Source of the DNA: RGIG7332 sp045589235
GTDB lineage: Bacteria; Bacillota; Clostridia; Oscillospirales; JAAYXM01
DNA: 20,009 nucleotides
Assembly (NCBI GenBank): GCA_045589235.1
Contig: JAZNOR010000075.1
Span: 1 to 20,009 of the forward strand
Direction: 5' to 3'
Shown piece by piece: positions 6,520 through 13,711 of this stretch. Both the position numbers and the translations under genes were made by a program. The notes beneath the pieces were generated by a model. That model ran no database searches. It worked only from the letters and a program-made list of their open reading frames with translations, and was not told where the DNA came from. Numbering within the stretch: the stretch's first letter is position 1; each line of letters begins with the position of its first letter.

Positions 6520-6781
6520 TTTAATAGCACCTGAGCTTTTAATTACAGTTCCCGTGCTCTACATATTAGGGATTGCACTTAAGAAATTGAATGTATTTAA
6601 AGATAAATACATTCCGATAACACTTGGCATTATCGGAATTATGCTTTCTTTTTTTAAGCTCGCGTCAAACAACTCTGTTTCATTTGAACTCATCTTTGCA
6701 TCAGTAACGCAAGGTGTTTTATGCGCAGGGGCAACTGTGTATGCAAATCAGCTGGTAAAGCAGGGAAGTGCAGATAAATGA
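6503..6781 (+). CDS. Phage holin, Hol44-like (superfamily V)
   Basis: This 92-residue protein has about three hydrophobic segments (roughly 9-27, 36-55 and 63-83). The short linker KLNVFKDKYIP (28-38) and the ending VYANQLVKQG are typical of the Hol44/Phage_holin_5_2 family. Holins oligomerise in the cytoplasmic membrane and make it permeable, letting endolysin reach peptidoglycan. AAGGAGG lies seven bases upstream. The next gene overlaps in ATGA. Assignment is by motif memory; the generic call of holin is stronger than the subfamily. Confidence 0.85.
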   Translation: MESVSNLIAPELLITVPVLYILGIALKKLNVFKDKYIPITLGIIGIMLSFFKLASNNSVSFELIFASVTQGVLCAGATVYANQLVKQGSADK

Positions 6782-6996
6782 CAGAGGCTGTAATTGTTGC
6801 GGGAATAGGTGCGGCGGCAAGCATTATTTGTCAGATACTTATATTTGTAAAGTCGAATAACTTAACAGCATATCGCATAAGTCAACTTGAAGATAAGGTG
6901 CAGAAACACAATAACTTGATTGAGCGTATGTATGTAGTAGAGCAACGCTCGAAATCAAATCAGCACAGAATTGATGAATTGGAGGGGAGACTATGA
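6778..6996 (+). CDS. XhlA-like membrane-anchored coiled-coil lysis protein
   Basis: This 72-residue protein has one N-terminal transmembrane helix (about 5-25) followed by a long amphipathic coiled coil (about 30-72, with ISQLEDKVQKHNNLIERM and RSKSNQHRIDELEGRL). It mirrors the hemolysin XhlA-type partner of holins in Bacillus phage lysis cassettes but with the membrane segment at the opposite end, so the resemblance is in organisation rather than proven homology. It overlaps both neighbours by four bases (ATGA), fixing it in the holin-endolysin block. Confidence 0.65.
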   Translation: MTEAVIVAGIGAAASIICQILIFVKSNNLTAYRISQLEDKVQKHNNLIERMYVVEQRSKSNQHRIDELEGRL

Positions 6997-7712
6997 GGAT
7001 AATGCTGATTGCAGGCCACGGAAACGGTGACTCCGGCGCAACTGCCTTTGGTCAAACCGAGGCGGAACTGACGCGTCGACTCGTCCCGAAAATAAAGACA
7101 AGTCTTGCGAGATTCGATTGCTCTTGCGATATTTACGACATGTCGAAAAGCGCGTATAACGAGCTCATAACAAAAGGAAACAAGATAGATTTTACGAGTT
7201 ACAACTATGTACTGGAAGTGCACTTCAATGCATTTCGCGAAAATTCAGACGGAGCTATAACCGGATCTGAGGTGTATGTAACGCGTGATGAGCAGTATGT
7301 AACAGTTGAGGAAGGGATTTTAACTAATCTTGCCCAAATTGGTTTTAAAAATCGCGGTGTAAAGCGAATGAACTTCTCAGTTATAGCAGAGGCGAAACGT
7401 CAGGGTGTATCAAGTGCACTTCTTGAGGTGTGCTTTATTGATGATGCAGATGATATGAAAATCTATTTTGCAAATGAAGAGAAAATAGCAAAGGCTATTG
7501 CAGACGCAGTTGCCTATGGTTACAGATTACAGGAGGTGAATTATATGTTTTCGGATATTTCAAGTCACTGGGCGCGCGAGGATATTGAAAAGATGGCACA
7601 GCTTGGAGTCGTTAACGGTTACGCGGACGGAACATTTAAACCGGGCGCACCGCTTTCGCGCGCAGAGGCAGCGGTAATGTTATCTCGCCTTTATGACCTT
7701 TTGCAAAAGTGA
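6993..7712 (+). CDS. N-acetylmuramoyl-L-alanine amidase endolysin with one SLH motif
   Basis: This 239-residue enzyme would cut the amide bond between N-acetylmuramic acid and L-Ala in peptidoglycan. Residues 1-176 form an Amidase_3 domain. Zinc ligands are apparent as His9 (AGHG), an early Glu (probably Glu25 in AELTRRL) and His77 (EVHFNA); the catalytic Glu145 sits in LLEVCFID. After a short linker, a single S-layer-homology motif (about 187-237, FSDISSHWAREDIEKM through GYADGTFKPG and LSRAEAAVML) would bind secondary cell-wall polymers. There is no signal peptide, as expected for holin-dependent export. An internal ribosome binding site and ATG precede the SLH motif. This is the last gene of the phage-derived operon. 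Confidence 0.88.
   Translation: MRIMLIAGHGNGDSGATAFGQTEAELTRRLVPKIKTSLARFDCSCDIYDMSKSAYNELITKGNKIDFTSYNYVLEVHFNAFRENSDGAITGSEVYVTRDEQYVTVEEGILTNLAQIGFKNRGVKRMNFSVIAEAKRQGVSSALLEVCFIDDADDMKIYFANEEKIAKAIADAVAYGYRLQEVNYMFSDISSHWAREDIEKMAQLGVVNGYADGTFKPGAPLSRAEAAVMLSRLYDLLQK
7531..7712 (+). promoter_or_regulatory. Internal translation start giving a separate SLH peptide
   Basis: AGGAGGTGA (7531-7539) lies eight bases (counted from the end of AGGAGG) before an in-frame ATG at 7545. This is the best ribosome binding site in the endolysin gene and better than the one before its own start. Initiation here would yield a 55-residue peptide (residues 185-239) that is exactly the SLH motif plus two or three residues. 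Some phage endolysins are known to use such internal starts to make extra cell-wall-binding subunits that assemble with the full enzyme. Use of this start is inferred. Confidence 0.55.
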
Positions 7713-7717
7713 TATAT

Positions 7718-7751
7718 CTCCGCCTTTTTTAATATATTAAAAAAAGCGGAG
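7718..7751 (+). repeat. 17-bp palindrome burying the next gene's ribosome binding site
   Basis: CTCCGC (7718-7723) and GCGGAG (7746-7751) close a 34-base palindrome with a single mismatch and almost no loop (inner part TTTTTTAATA/TATTAAAAAA). It begins five bases after the endolysin stop. Its right arm contains most of the GCGGAGG ribosome binding site for the symporter gene at 7761. The T run is inside the left arm and the right arm is followed by GTGGTTT, so it does not look like an ordinary rightward terminator. Confidence 0.6.
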
Positions 7752-7760
7752 GTGGTTTGA

Positions 7761-9050
7761 ATGCTTTTGAAAATAAGTGAATTTCTTATGGGAACACCGT
7801 TGTGTATCGCAATACTTGCTGTGGGAATTTATTTCAGCATAAAGCTTAAATTTATTCAGTTTCGAGGTTTAAAGCGAGGATTTAAGGTGCTGTTTAAAAG
7901 CGATGGCAAGGGAAGTGTGAGTGCATTGGCGGCACTTCTGACTTCCCTTGCTGCAATGCTTGGAACAGGAAATATTGTCGGCGTTGCAAGCGCTGTGCAT
8001 TTAGGCGGTGCCGGCGCACTTTTCTGGATGATTTTATCCTCGGTTTTCGGAATGGCAATATCGTATGCGGAAGGGTATTTTGCTGTAGCATATCGCAGAA
8101 TAAAAAGCGATGGGCACGTGCTGGGTGGCGCATTTTTATATATAGAAAACAGCCTCGGCAAGCTACCTGCAAAGTTCTATTCGATATGCCTTGTGCTCGC
8201 CGCACTGCTCGGTATCGGAACAATGACGCAGTCAAACAGTATTTCGCTCGCATTTTGTGATTTGTATGATTTTCGCGGGAATACGCTGATTGTTGCAATT
8301 GCAGTAACGCTGATTTCCGGCATTATACTCTTTGGCGGAATAGAGCGCATATCCGGCGCGAGCACAGTTATAGTTCCTGTAATGGGCGCTGTTTACATAA
8401 TCGGAACTTGCGCGGTTATTTTTCACTTCCGTGAAAATTTATTTGCGGCGATAAGTGAAATATTTTCGTCGGCGTTGAATTTTAAAGCGAGTGTTGGAGG
8501 CATGGCGGGTGCCGCGCTTAAATTCGGCATATCGCGCGGAATATTTTCAAATGAAGCAGGGCTTGGAACGGTTTCTGTCGCCTCAGCTGCGGCAAAGGTT
8601 GACACTCCGCATGAGCAGGGGCTGTGCGCAATGGTTGGAACTTTTATAGACACAACGCTTTTGTGCACCCTTACCGGTCTTGCGATAATAGTGAGTGGAG
8701 CGCATCGTGCGGGAATAGATGGCGTTGAGCTCACGAATTTGGCATACAACTCGGCACTACCCGGAATGGGAAAGCTGATTGTTTCGGTATCGCTTATTTT
8801 ATTTGCGCTCGCATCAATTGTCGGCTGGAGCTACTATGGTGAGCAGGCGACACGGTATTTAATGGGCGAGCGTGCGATTGGCATATATCGGCTGTTGTAT
8901 TTGTCGGCAGTGTTCTGCGGCGCGTTTTTAAGCTTAAACGCGGTGTGGCAAATTGCTGATATAACAAATGCTCTGCTTGCAGTTCCGAATTTAATCGCAA
9001 TTTGTTTGCTTTCAAAAAAATTCCGAGAAAAAAAGGGAAAACAAATTTAA
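7761..9050 (+). CDS. Amino acid carrier, alanine/glycine:cation symporter (AGCS) family
   Basis: This 429-residue polytopic membrane protein would import alanine or glycine using a Na+ or H+ gradient. Family hallmarks are LGTGNIVGVA (67-76), FGISRGIFSNEAGLGT (about 254-269), the FIDTTLLCTLTG helix, and GWSYYGEQATRYL near the C-terminus. Length is at the short end of the family and nothing is missing. GGAGGTGG precedes the ATG but lies partly in a palindrome. It begins 48 bases after the endolysin stop and is followed 32 bases later by dgt, so it may be co-transcribed with both. I use no gene symbol because the exact substrate is unknown; it is the AlsT/AgcS type. Confidence 0.92.
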   Translation: MLLKISEFLMGTPLCIAILAVGIYFSIKLKFIQFRGLKRGFKVLFKSDGKGSVSALAALLTSLAAMLGTGNIVGVASAVHLGGAGALFWMILSSVFGMAISYAEGYFAVAYRRIKSDGHVLGGAFLYIENSLGKLPAKFYSICLVLAALLGIGTMTQSNSISLAFCDLYDFRGNTLIVAIAVTLISGIILFGGIERISGASTVIVPVMGAVYIIGTCAVIFHFRENLFAAISEIFSSALNFKASVGGMAGAALKFGISRGIFSNEAGLGTVSVASAAAKVDTPHEQGLCAMVGTFIDTTLLCTLTGLAIIVSGAHRAGIDGVELTNLAYNSALPGMGKLIVSVSLILFALASIVGWSYYGEQATRYLMGERAIGIYRLLYLSAVFCGAFLSLNAVWQIADITNALLAVPNLIAICLLSKKFREKKGKQI

Positions 9051-9082
9051 TGCAGTATATATAATATATGGGGGTGACGTTT

Positions 9083-10078
9083 GTGAGCTCAATAAGAGAA
9101 ATACAGGAAGAATATGAACGCGAGAGTTTATCGCGTTTTGCTTCGCTTTCGGCAGAGAGCTTAGGTCGCGAGTACCCCGAAGAGGAATGCGCAGTTCGCA
9201 CCTGCTATCGCCGTGATTTTGATAAAATATTACACTCTAAATCTTTCCGCAGACTCAAACATAAAACTCAGGTTTTCTTATCCCCTGAGGGCGATCACTA
9301 CAGAACTCGTCTTACTCATACACTTGAGGTGTGCCAGATTGCGAGAACCATTGCGCGCGCACTTCGCTTGAATGAAGATTTGGTAGAGGCAATAGCAATG
9401 GGACACGACTTGGGACACACGCCTTTCGGCCACGCGGGCGAGCGAGAGCTGGCTTACCTGACTGATGGTGAGTTTACACACAATAAGCAGAGCATTCGCG
9501 TTGTTGAAAAAATCGAGAAATTAAATTTAACTTACGAGGTGCGTGACGGAATTCTGTGCCATTCAGGTCCTGTGCAGGCAACGACATATGAGGGAAGAAT
9601 CGTAAATATGGCGGACAGGATTGCATATATAAACCACGATATTGACGATGCAATTCGAGCAGGAGTTATAAAAGCCACGGAAATTCCGCAGGAACTTATC
9701 GGAGTTTTGGGGAATTCCCACAGTGCGCGAATTAACACGCTCGTAACCGATGCAATTGAAGCATCAACTATTAAAGGTGAAATAACAATGACGCCACGTG
9801 TGTGGGAGGCGATGGACAGCCTGCGTAATTTTATGTTTAAAAATGTATACCGCATACCGTATGCGCTTGCGGAAGAGCGCAAGGTGCGCGCGATGATTTC
9901 ACAGCTGTTTAAATACTATGAAAAATCGCCTGAGGAGTTACCTAACGAATACCGCGAAACTGCATATACCGAGGGTATCGTAACTGCAGTTTGCGATTTT
10001 ATTGCTTGCATGACAGACAGGTATGCAGTTAAAATTTATGAAAATCTTTTTATCCCTGATGCATGGGGAAAGTTATAA
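9083..10078 (+). CDS. dgt: Deoxyguanosinetriphosphate triphosphohydrolase-like protein
   Basis: This 331-residue HD-domain enzyme is expected to hydrolyse dGTP or other dNTPs to the deoxynucleoside and triphosphate, adjusting DNA precursor pools. The metal-binding HD set is visible as RTRLTHTLEV (His79), MGHDLGHTPFGH (His108, Asp109) and a later MADRIAYINHDIDDA (Asp178), numbering from the GTG. I choose GTG 9083 because GGGGGTGA ends six bases before it; an in-frame ATG at 9068 would add five residues but overlaps that site. Its place directly before dnaG and rpoD is a common arrangement in Clostridia and links it to replication control. Confidence 0.93.
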   Translation: MSSIREIQEEYERESLSRFASLSAESLGREYPEEECAVRTCYRRDFDKILHSKSFRRLKHKTQVFLSPEGDHYRTRLTHTLEVCQIARTIARALRLNEDLVEAIAMGHDLGHTPFGHAGERELAYLTDGEFTHNKQSIRVVEKIEKLNLTYEVRDGILCHSGPVQATTYEGRIVNMADRIAYINHDIDDAIRAGVIKATEIPQELIGVLGNSHSARINTLVTDAIEASTIKGEITMTPRVWEAMDSLRNFMFKNVYRIPYALAEERKVRAMISQLFKYYEKSPEELPNEYRETAYTEGIVTAVCDFIACMTDRYAVKIYENLFIPDAWGKL

Positions 10079-10112
10079 AATATAAAAAAATGGGGAAAAT
10101 ACGGAGGGAATA

Positions 10113-11852
10113 ATGACATTTTCAGACCGTTTTTTAGATGATGTCCGTGCGAGAAACGACATTGTTGATGTTATCTCACGCTACACCTCGCTTAATAAGC
10201 GTGGCTCGAATTATGTTGGTCTCTGCCCGTTTCACAATGAGAAAACGCCGTCTTTTTCCGTATCGAGGGACAGGCAGTTTTATCATTGCTTCGGCTGTGG
10301 AGTCGGCGGTGACGTCATCAAATTTATTATGACAATTGAAAATCTTGATTTCAAGGACGCGGTCACGCATCTTGCAACACTTGCTGGAATGTCACTTCCG
10401 GCAGAGGATGAGGGTGCATCGCTTGCAAGAAAACGGCGTGAGAGAGTTTTGGACCTCAATACTGCGGCGGCAAGGTTTTTCCATTCAATGCTTCACACAG
10501 AAAGCGGCAGAGAAGCACTCGCATATTTAAACAGCCGCGCGTTATCGTCGCAAACGCAAACACGCTTCGGCTTAGGCTTTGCGCCAAATTCATGGGATGG
10601 TCTCATAAAAGCAATGACGGCGCAGGGCTTTAGCAAGAACGAAATGATTGATGCCGGTCTTGCGGTAACGGGTAAAAACGGCAGTGTTTACGACAGATTC
10701 AGAAACCGCGTTATGTTCCCTATAATTGACGTGCGCGGTGCGGTTGTAGGCTTTGGCGGAAGAGTTATGGATGATTCCAAGCCTAAGTATTTGAATTCAT
10801 CTGAAACGAGCGTGTTCAATAAACGTCGTAATCTGTTTGCTATGAATTTAGCTAAAAAATCCGCAGCGGATGCGATAATACTCGCAGAAGGTTATATGGA
10901 CGTAATTGCTCTGCATCAAGCGGGATTTGATTCAGCGGTTGCATCGCTCGGAACATCGCTTACCGAGGAACAGGTAAAGCTTATTTCAAACTATAAAAAA
11001 GAAGTTGTAATAGCCTATGACTCAGATGGTGCAGGCACTGCGGCGGCAGACCGCGCAATTGAGCTTTTAAAGCCGGCAGGCATTGCGGTTCGGGTGCTGC
11101 GCCTTGAGGGTGCGAAAGACCCTGATGAATATATAAAGAAATTCGGGCGTGAACGCTTTGCACGTGTGCTTGAGAGCAGTGAGGCAGATTCGGAATATAA
11201 GCTGTCTAAAATAAAAAAGAATTTTGCAATAGATACCGATGAGGGCAGAGTGGCTTATATCCGCGCTGCGGCAGAAGCGTTATCCAAGCTGGAAAGCCGT
11301 GTTGAACGAGAGGTTTACATAGCGCGTGTTGCAAATGAAACGGGTGTTTCTGCGGATGCAATAAAGCATGAGGTTGAGCGCGCATATAAAAATGTGAAAC
11401 GCCGCGCACAACGCGAGGAAACTGCGCGAAATCTCGCACCAATATCTGCACATGCGCCAAAATCGCGGGCACATCGCTTTGATAATCCGAAATCAGCAAT
11501 AGCGGAAGAGACTATAATCGCAACGCTTTGTATGCGCGCAGATTGGATAGATGCGGCATCTGAACAGATCAGCGCAGAAGAGTTTTCGTCACCACTGCTT
11601 GCTGAGATATACGGTAAAATACTTGAAATCCATGCGGATGAACGCGAGGTGTGTGCATCTTGTGTTCTTTCGGAGGTTTCAAATGAGGCGTCTGAGCATT
11701 TTTCAGGTGTTCTCGCAAGGGCAAATGCCCCGAGTGCAGAAGGGCTGCGAGATTGCATAAAGGTAGTTAAAAACGAAGCGGCAAAACAGGGAGAGAATGC
11801 GCTCGCCCGTGCTGCAGAGCTTTACAGAGATAAAAAGTCATACGGAGGATAA
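10113..11852 (+). CDS. dnaG: DNA primase
   Basis: This 579-residue replication primase synthesises RNA primers at the fork together with the DnaB-type helicase. In order it has a CHC2 zinc finger with Cys38, His41, Cys59 and Cys62 (CPFH...CFGC), the catalytic core (about 120-250), a Toprim fold with Glu259 in LAEGYMDV and Asp303/Asp305 in YDSDGAG, and a divergent C-terminal helicase-binding region (about 440-579). GGAGG precedes the ATG. The gene runs to within five bases of rpoD, as in the classical macromolecular-synthesis operon. Size is normal for the family. Confidence 0.97.
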   Translation: MTFSDRFLDDVRARNDIVDVISRYTSLNKRGSNYVGLCPFHNEKTPSFSVSRDRQFYHCFGCGVGGDVIKFIMTIENLDFKDAVTHLATLAGMSLPAEDEGASLARKRRERVLDLNTAAARFFHSMLHTESGREALAYLNSRALSSQTQTRFGLGFAPNSWDGLIKAMTAQGFSKNEMIDAGLAVTGKNGSVYDRFRNRVMFPIIDVRGAVVGFGGRVMDDSKPKYLNSSETSVFNKRRNLFAMNLAKKSAADAIILAEGYMDVIALHQAGFDSAVASLGTSLTEEQVKLISNYKKEVVIAYDSDGAGTAAADRAIELLKPAGIAVRVLRLEGAKDPDEYIKKFGRERFARVLESSEADSEYKLSKIKKNFAIDTDEGRVAYIRAAAEALSKLESRVEREVYIARVANETGVSADAIKHEVERAYKNVKRRAQREETARNLAPISAHAPKSRAHRFDNPKSAIAEETIIATLCMRADWIDAASEQISAEEFSSPLLAEIYGKILEIHADEREVCASCVLSEVSNEASEHFSGVLARANAPSAEGLRDCIKVVKNEAAKQGENALARAAELYRDKKSYGG

Positions 11853-11857
11853 AGAAT

Positions 11858-12991
11858 ATGGACGAGAAGAAGATTTTAACCCCTGAGGAAAAAATGGCGG
11901 CATTTAATGAGTTTGTTGAAAATGCAAAAAAGAAGGGCAAACTCACATCAAAAGAACTTATGGACATCACGGAAAGCTTAGAGCTTGATTCCGAGCAGAT
12001 GGACAAGCTTTATGATGCACTTGAAAACTTTGGTGTTGAGCTTCCGCTTGAGGAAATGGTCATTGATATACATGATGATATGATTCCGCTTGAGGAGCTT
12101 GATAAAATCGAGGAGATTCCTGAGGAGGAAATCAATGATCCTGCCGCTTTGATGGACGGTCTTAATGTAGACGATCATGTTCGTATTTACTTAAAGGAAA
12201 TCGGTAAGGTTGACCTCCTGTCACCTGATGAGGAAATCGAGCTTGCAAAGCGTATGTCAGAGGGCGACGAGGCTGCAAAAATGAGATTGGCTGAAGCTAA
12301 TTTGCGTCTTGTTGTATCAATTGCAAAGCGTTATGTCGGCCGAGGAATGTTGTTCTTAGACCTTATCCAGGAAGGAAACCTGGGCCTTATCAAAGCGGTT
12401 GAAAAGTTTGACTGCACAAAGGGATTTAAGTTCTCAACATATGCAACATGGTGGATTCGTCAGGCAATCACCCGTGCAATTGCAGACCAGGCGAGAACAA
12501 TCCGAATTCCTGTCCATATGGTGGAAACGATAAATAAGGTAATTCGCGTGTCGCGCCAGTTACTCCAGGAGCTCGGCCATGACCCGTCACCTGAAGAGGT
12601 TGCAGCACAGATGAATATGCCGGTCGGTCGTGTTCGTGAAATTTTAAAAATCGCGCAGGAGCCGGTAAGTCTCGAGACTCCGATTGGTGAGGAGGAGGAT
12701 TCGCATCTTGGCGACTTCATTCCGGATGAGGATGCACTTGAACCGGCAGAAGCAGCATCGTTTGCTCTGCTTCGTGAGCAGCTTGTCGAAGTGCTCGGAA
12801 CACTTACTCCGCGTGAGGAGAAGGTTTTAAAGCTCCGTTTCGGAATTGAAGACGGCAGAACGCGAACACTTGAAGAGGTCGGTCGTGAGTTTAACGTAAC
12901 ACGTGAGCGAATCCGTCAGATTGAGGCAAAAGCTCTCCGCAAGCTCCGCCATCCGAGCAGGTCTAAGAAATTAAAAGACTTCTTAAGCTAA
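11858..12991 (+). CDS. rpoD: Primary sigma factor SigA/RpoD
   Basis: This 377-residue housekeeping sigma factor directs RNA polymerase to the TTGACA/TATAAT promoters seen throughout this window. An acidic region 1.1 occupies about 1-80. Region 1.2 starts at DDHVRIYLKEIGKVDLLS. Region 2 contains LDLIQEGNLGLIKAVEKFD and the -10-melting segment FKFSTYATWWIRQAITRAIA. Region 3 follows, and region 4.2 carries the -35-recognition helix TLEEVGREFNVTRERIRQIE near the C-terminus. GGAGG lies upstream. It is the last gene before a strong terminator and is probably co-transcribed with dnaG and dgt. Confidence 0.98.
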   Translation: MDEKKILTPEEKMAAFNEFVENAKKKGKLTSKELMDITESLELDSEQMDKLYDALENFGVELPLEEMVIDIHDDMIPLEELDKIEEIPEEEINDPAALMDGLNVDDHVRIYLKEIGKVDLLSPDEEIELAKRMSEGDEAAKMRLAEANLRLVVSIAKRYVGRGMLFLDLIQEGNLGLIKAVEKFDCTKGFKFSTYATWWIRQAITRAIADQARTIRIPVHMVETINKVIRVSRQLLQELGHDPSPEEVAAQMNMPVGRVREILKIAQEPVSLETPIGEEEDSHLGDFIPDEDALEPAEAASFALLREQLVEVLGTLTPREEKVLKLRFGIEDGRTRTLEEVGREFNVTRERIRQIEAKALRKLRHPSRSKKLKDFLS

Positions 12992-12996
12992 ATGTT

Positions 12997-13029
12997 AAAA
13001 AGCCTTCCTTACGGAAGGCTTTTATTTTT
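12997..13029 (+). terminator. Rho-independent terminator after rpoD
   Basis: AAAAGCCTTCC pairs with GGAAGGCTTTT around a TTAC loop, followed by ATTTTTG. It begins six bases after the rpoD stop and would end the dgt-dnaG-rpoD transcript. Confidence 0.93.
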
Positions 13030-13052
13030 GTTTAAAATCACAAAAACTTTTT

Positions 13053-13082
13053 CTTACATTAGGCGGAAAAATCTGCTAAAAT
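13053..13082 (+). promoter_or_regulatory. Promoter of the CarD-family gene
   Basis: CTTACA (13053-13058) and TAAAAT (13077-13082) are spaced by 18 bases, placing the transcript start about 15 bases before the GTG at 13106. The terminator directly upstream supports independent transcription. Confidence 0.5.
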
Positions 13083-13105
13083 AGTATTGTAAGGGAGGTC
13101 TTGCG

Positions 13106-13579
13106 GTGTTTAAAATCGGCGATAAGGTTATATACGGAACATCAGGTGTGTGCGAAATTTGCGATGTTGCGCCACTTGATCGCGACGGTAAAGATTATTA
13201 TAAATTGCAACCGTATTTCGGCAGTGAGGTGATTTTTACCCCCATTGATACAAAGGTCTTTATGCGCGCGGTAATGACAAAGGATGAAGCTGAGGAGTTA
13301 ATTCGTCAGATTCCGCACATAACCGGTGATGACGGCGAGGATAAAAACTTCCTTGCAATGCGCGAAAGATATCAGAATTCCATTATGTCGCACGACAGCG
13401 AGGATTTAATTCAGCTTATAAAGAGCATTTACGAAAAGGGCACGAAAAAGAAGCTCGGTATGGTAGATGAACGATATATGAAACGCGCTGAGGATTTGCT
13501 CTATGGTGAGCTAGCTGTAGCACTTGATATCGCGCGCGACAATGTTATTGAATATATCAAAAAAGTCTTGAGTGAATAG
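13106..13579 (+). CDS. CarD/CdnL/TRCF-family RNA polymerase regulator
   Basis: This 157-residue protein has an N-terminal RNA-polymerase-interacting Tudor-like domain (FKIGDKVIYGTSGVCEICDV, about 2-21, through FTPIDTKVFMR, about 44-54). A helical C-terminal DNA-binding domain follows (about 60-157) with KSIYEKGTKKKLGMVDERYM and AEDLLYGELAVAL. CarD/CdnL proteins bind the polymerase beta subunit and stabilise open promoter complexes. The start is GTG with GGGAGG seven bases upstream. Lying just after rpoD, it pairs two transcription-initiation factors, although it has its own promoter and a separate terminator. Size is typical. Confidence 0.93.
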   Translation: MFKIGDKVIYGTSGVCEICDVAPLDRDGKDYYKLQPYFGSEVIFTPIDTKVFMRAVMTKDEAEELIRQIPHITGDDGEDKNFLAMRERYQNSIMSHDSEDLIQLIKSIYEKGTKKKLGMVDERYMKRAEDLLYGELAVALDIARDNVIEYIKKVLSE

Positions 13580-13581
13580 TA

Positions 13582-13618
13582 GTGAAAAAGCCTTGGTTTT
13601 TTGCCAAGGCTTTTTCAC
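13582..13618. terminator. Strong symmetrical terminator after the CarD-family gene
   Basis: A perfect 15-bp stem, GTGAAAAAGCCTTGG with its complement at 13604-13618, surrounds a seven-base T-rich loop. The U run that would release RNA lies within the right arm. The reverse strand has the same form, so it may act in both directions. Confidence 0.9.
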
Positions 13619-13649
13619 TATTTGATAACAAAAATCAAAAATAAGGTTA

Positions 13650-13678
13650 TTGAAAATTTAATATTGTTATGCTATTAT
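13650..13678 (+). promoter_or_regulatory. Promoter of the beta-glucuronidase gene
   Basis: TTGAAA (13650-13655) and TATTAT (13673-13678) are 17 bases apart. AGGTTA (13644-13649) and its complement TAACCT (13684-13689) flank the promoter at equal distances and could be operator half-sites, although they are short and 34 bases apart. Confidence 0.6.
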
Positions 13679-13711
13679 AAGACTAACCTATGAGAAAGGA
13701 AAAATAAAATT

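Noticed and set aside
2767..7760. Integrated prophage with attachment sites
   Set aside because: I found no integrase and no direct repeat shared by the two edges, and there is no tRNA gene nearby.
8423..8749. Long minus-strand frames opposite the symporter, dnaG and rpoD genes
   Set aside because: They mirror strongly supported genes on the plus strand and have no start signals or recognisable motifs.
9060..9065. TATAAT just before dgt as a promoter
   Set aside because: There is no -35 match 16-18 bases upstream, and the transcript start would fall inside the dgt ribosome binding site.
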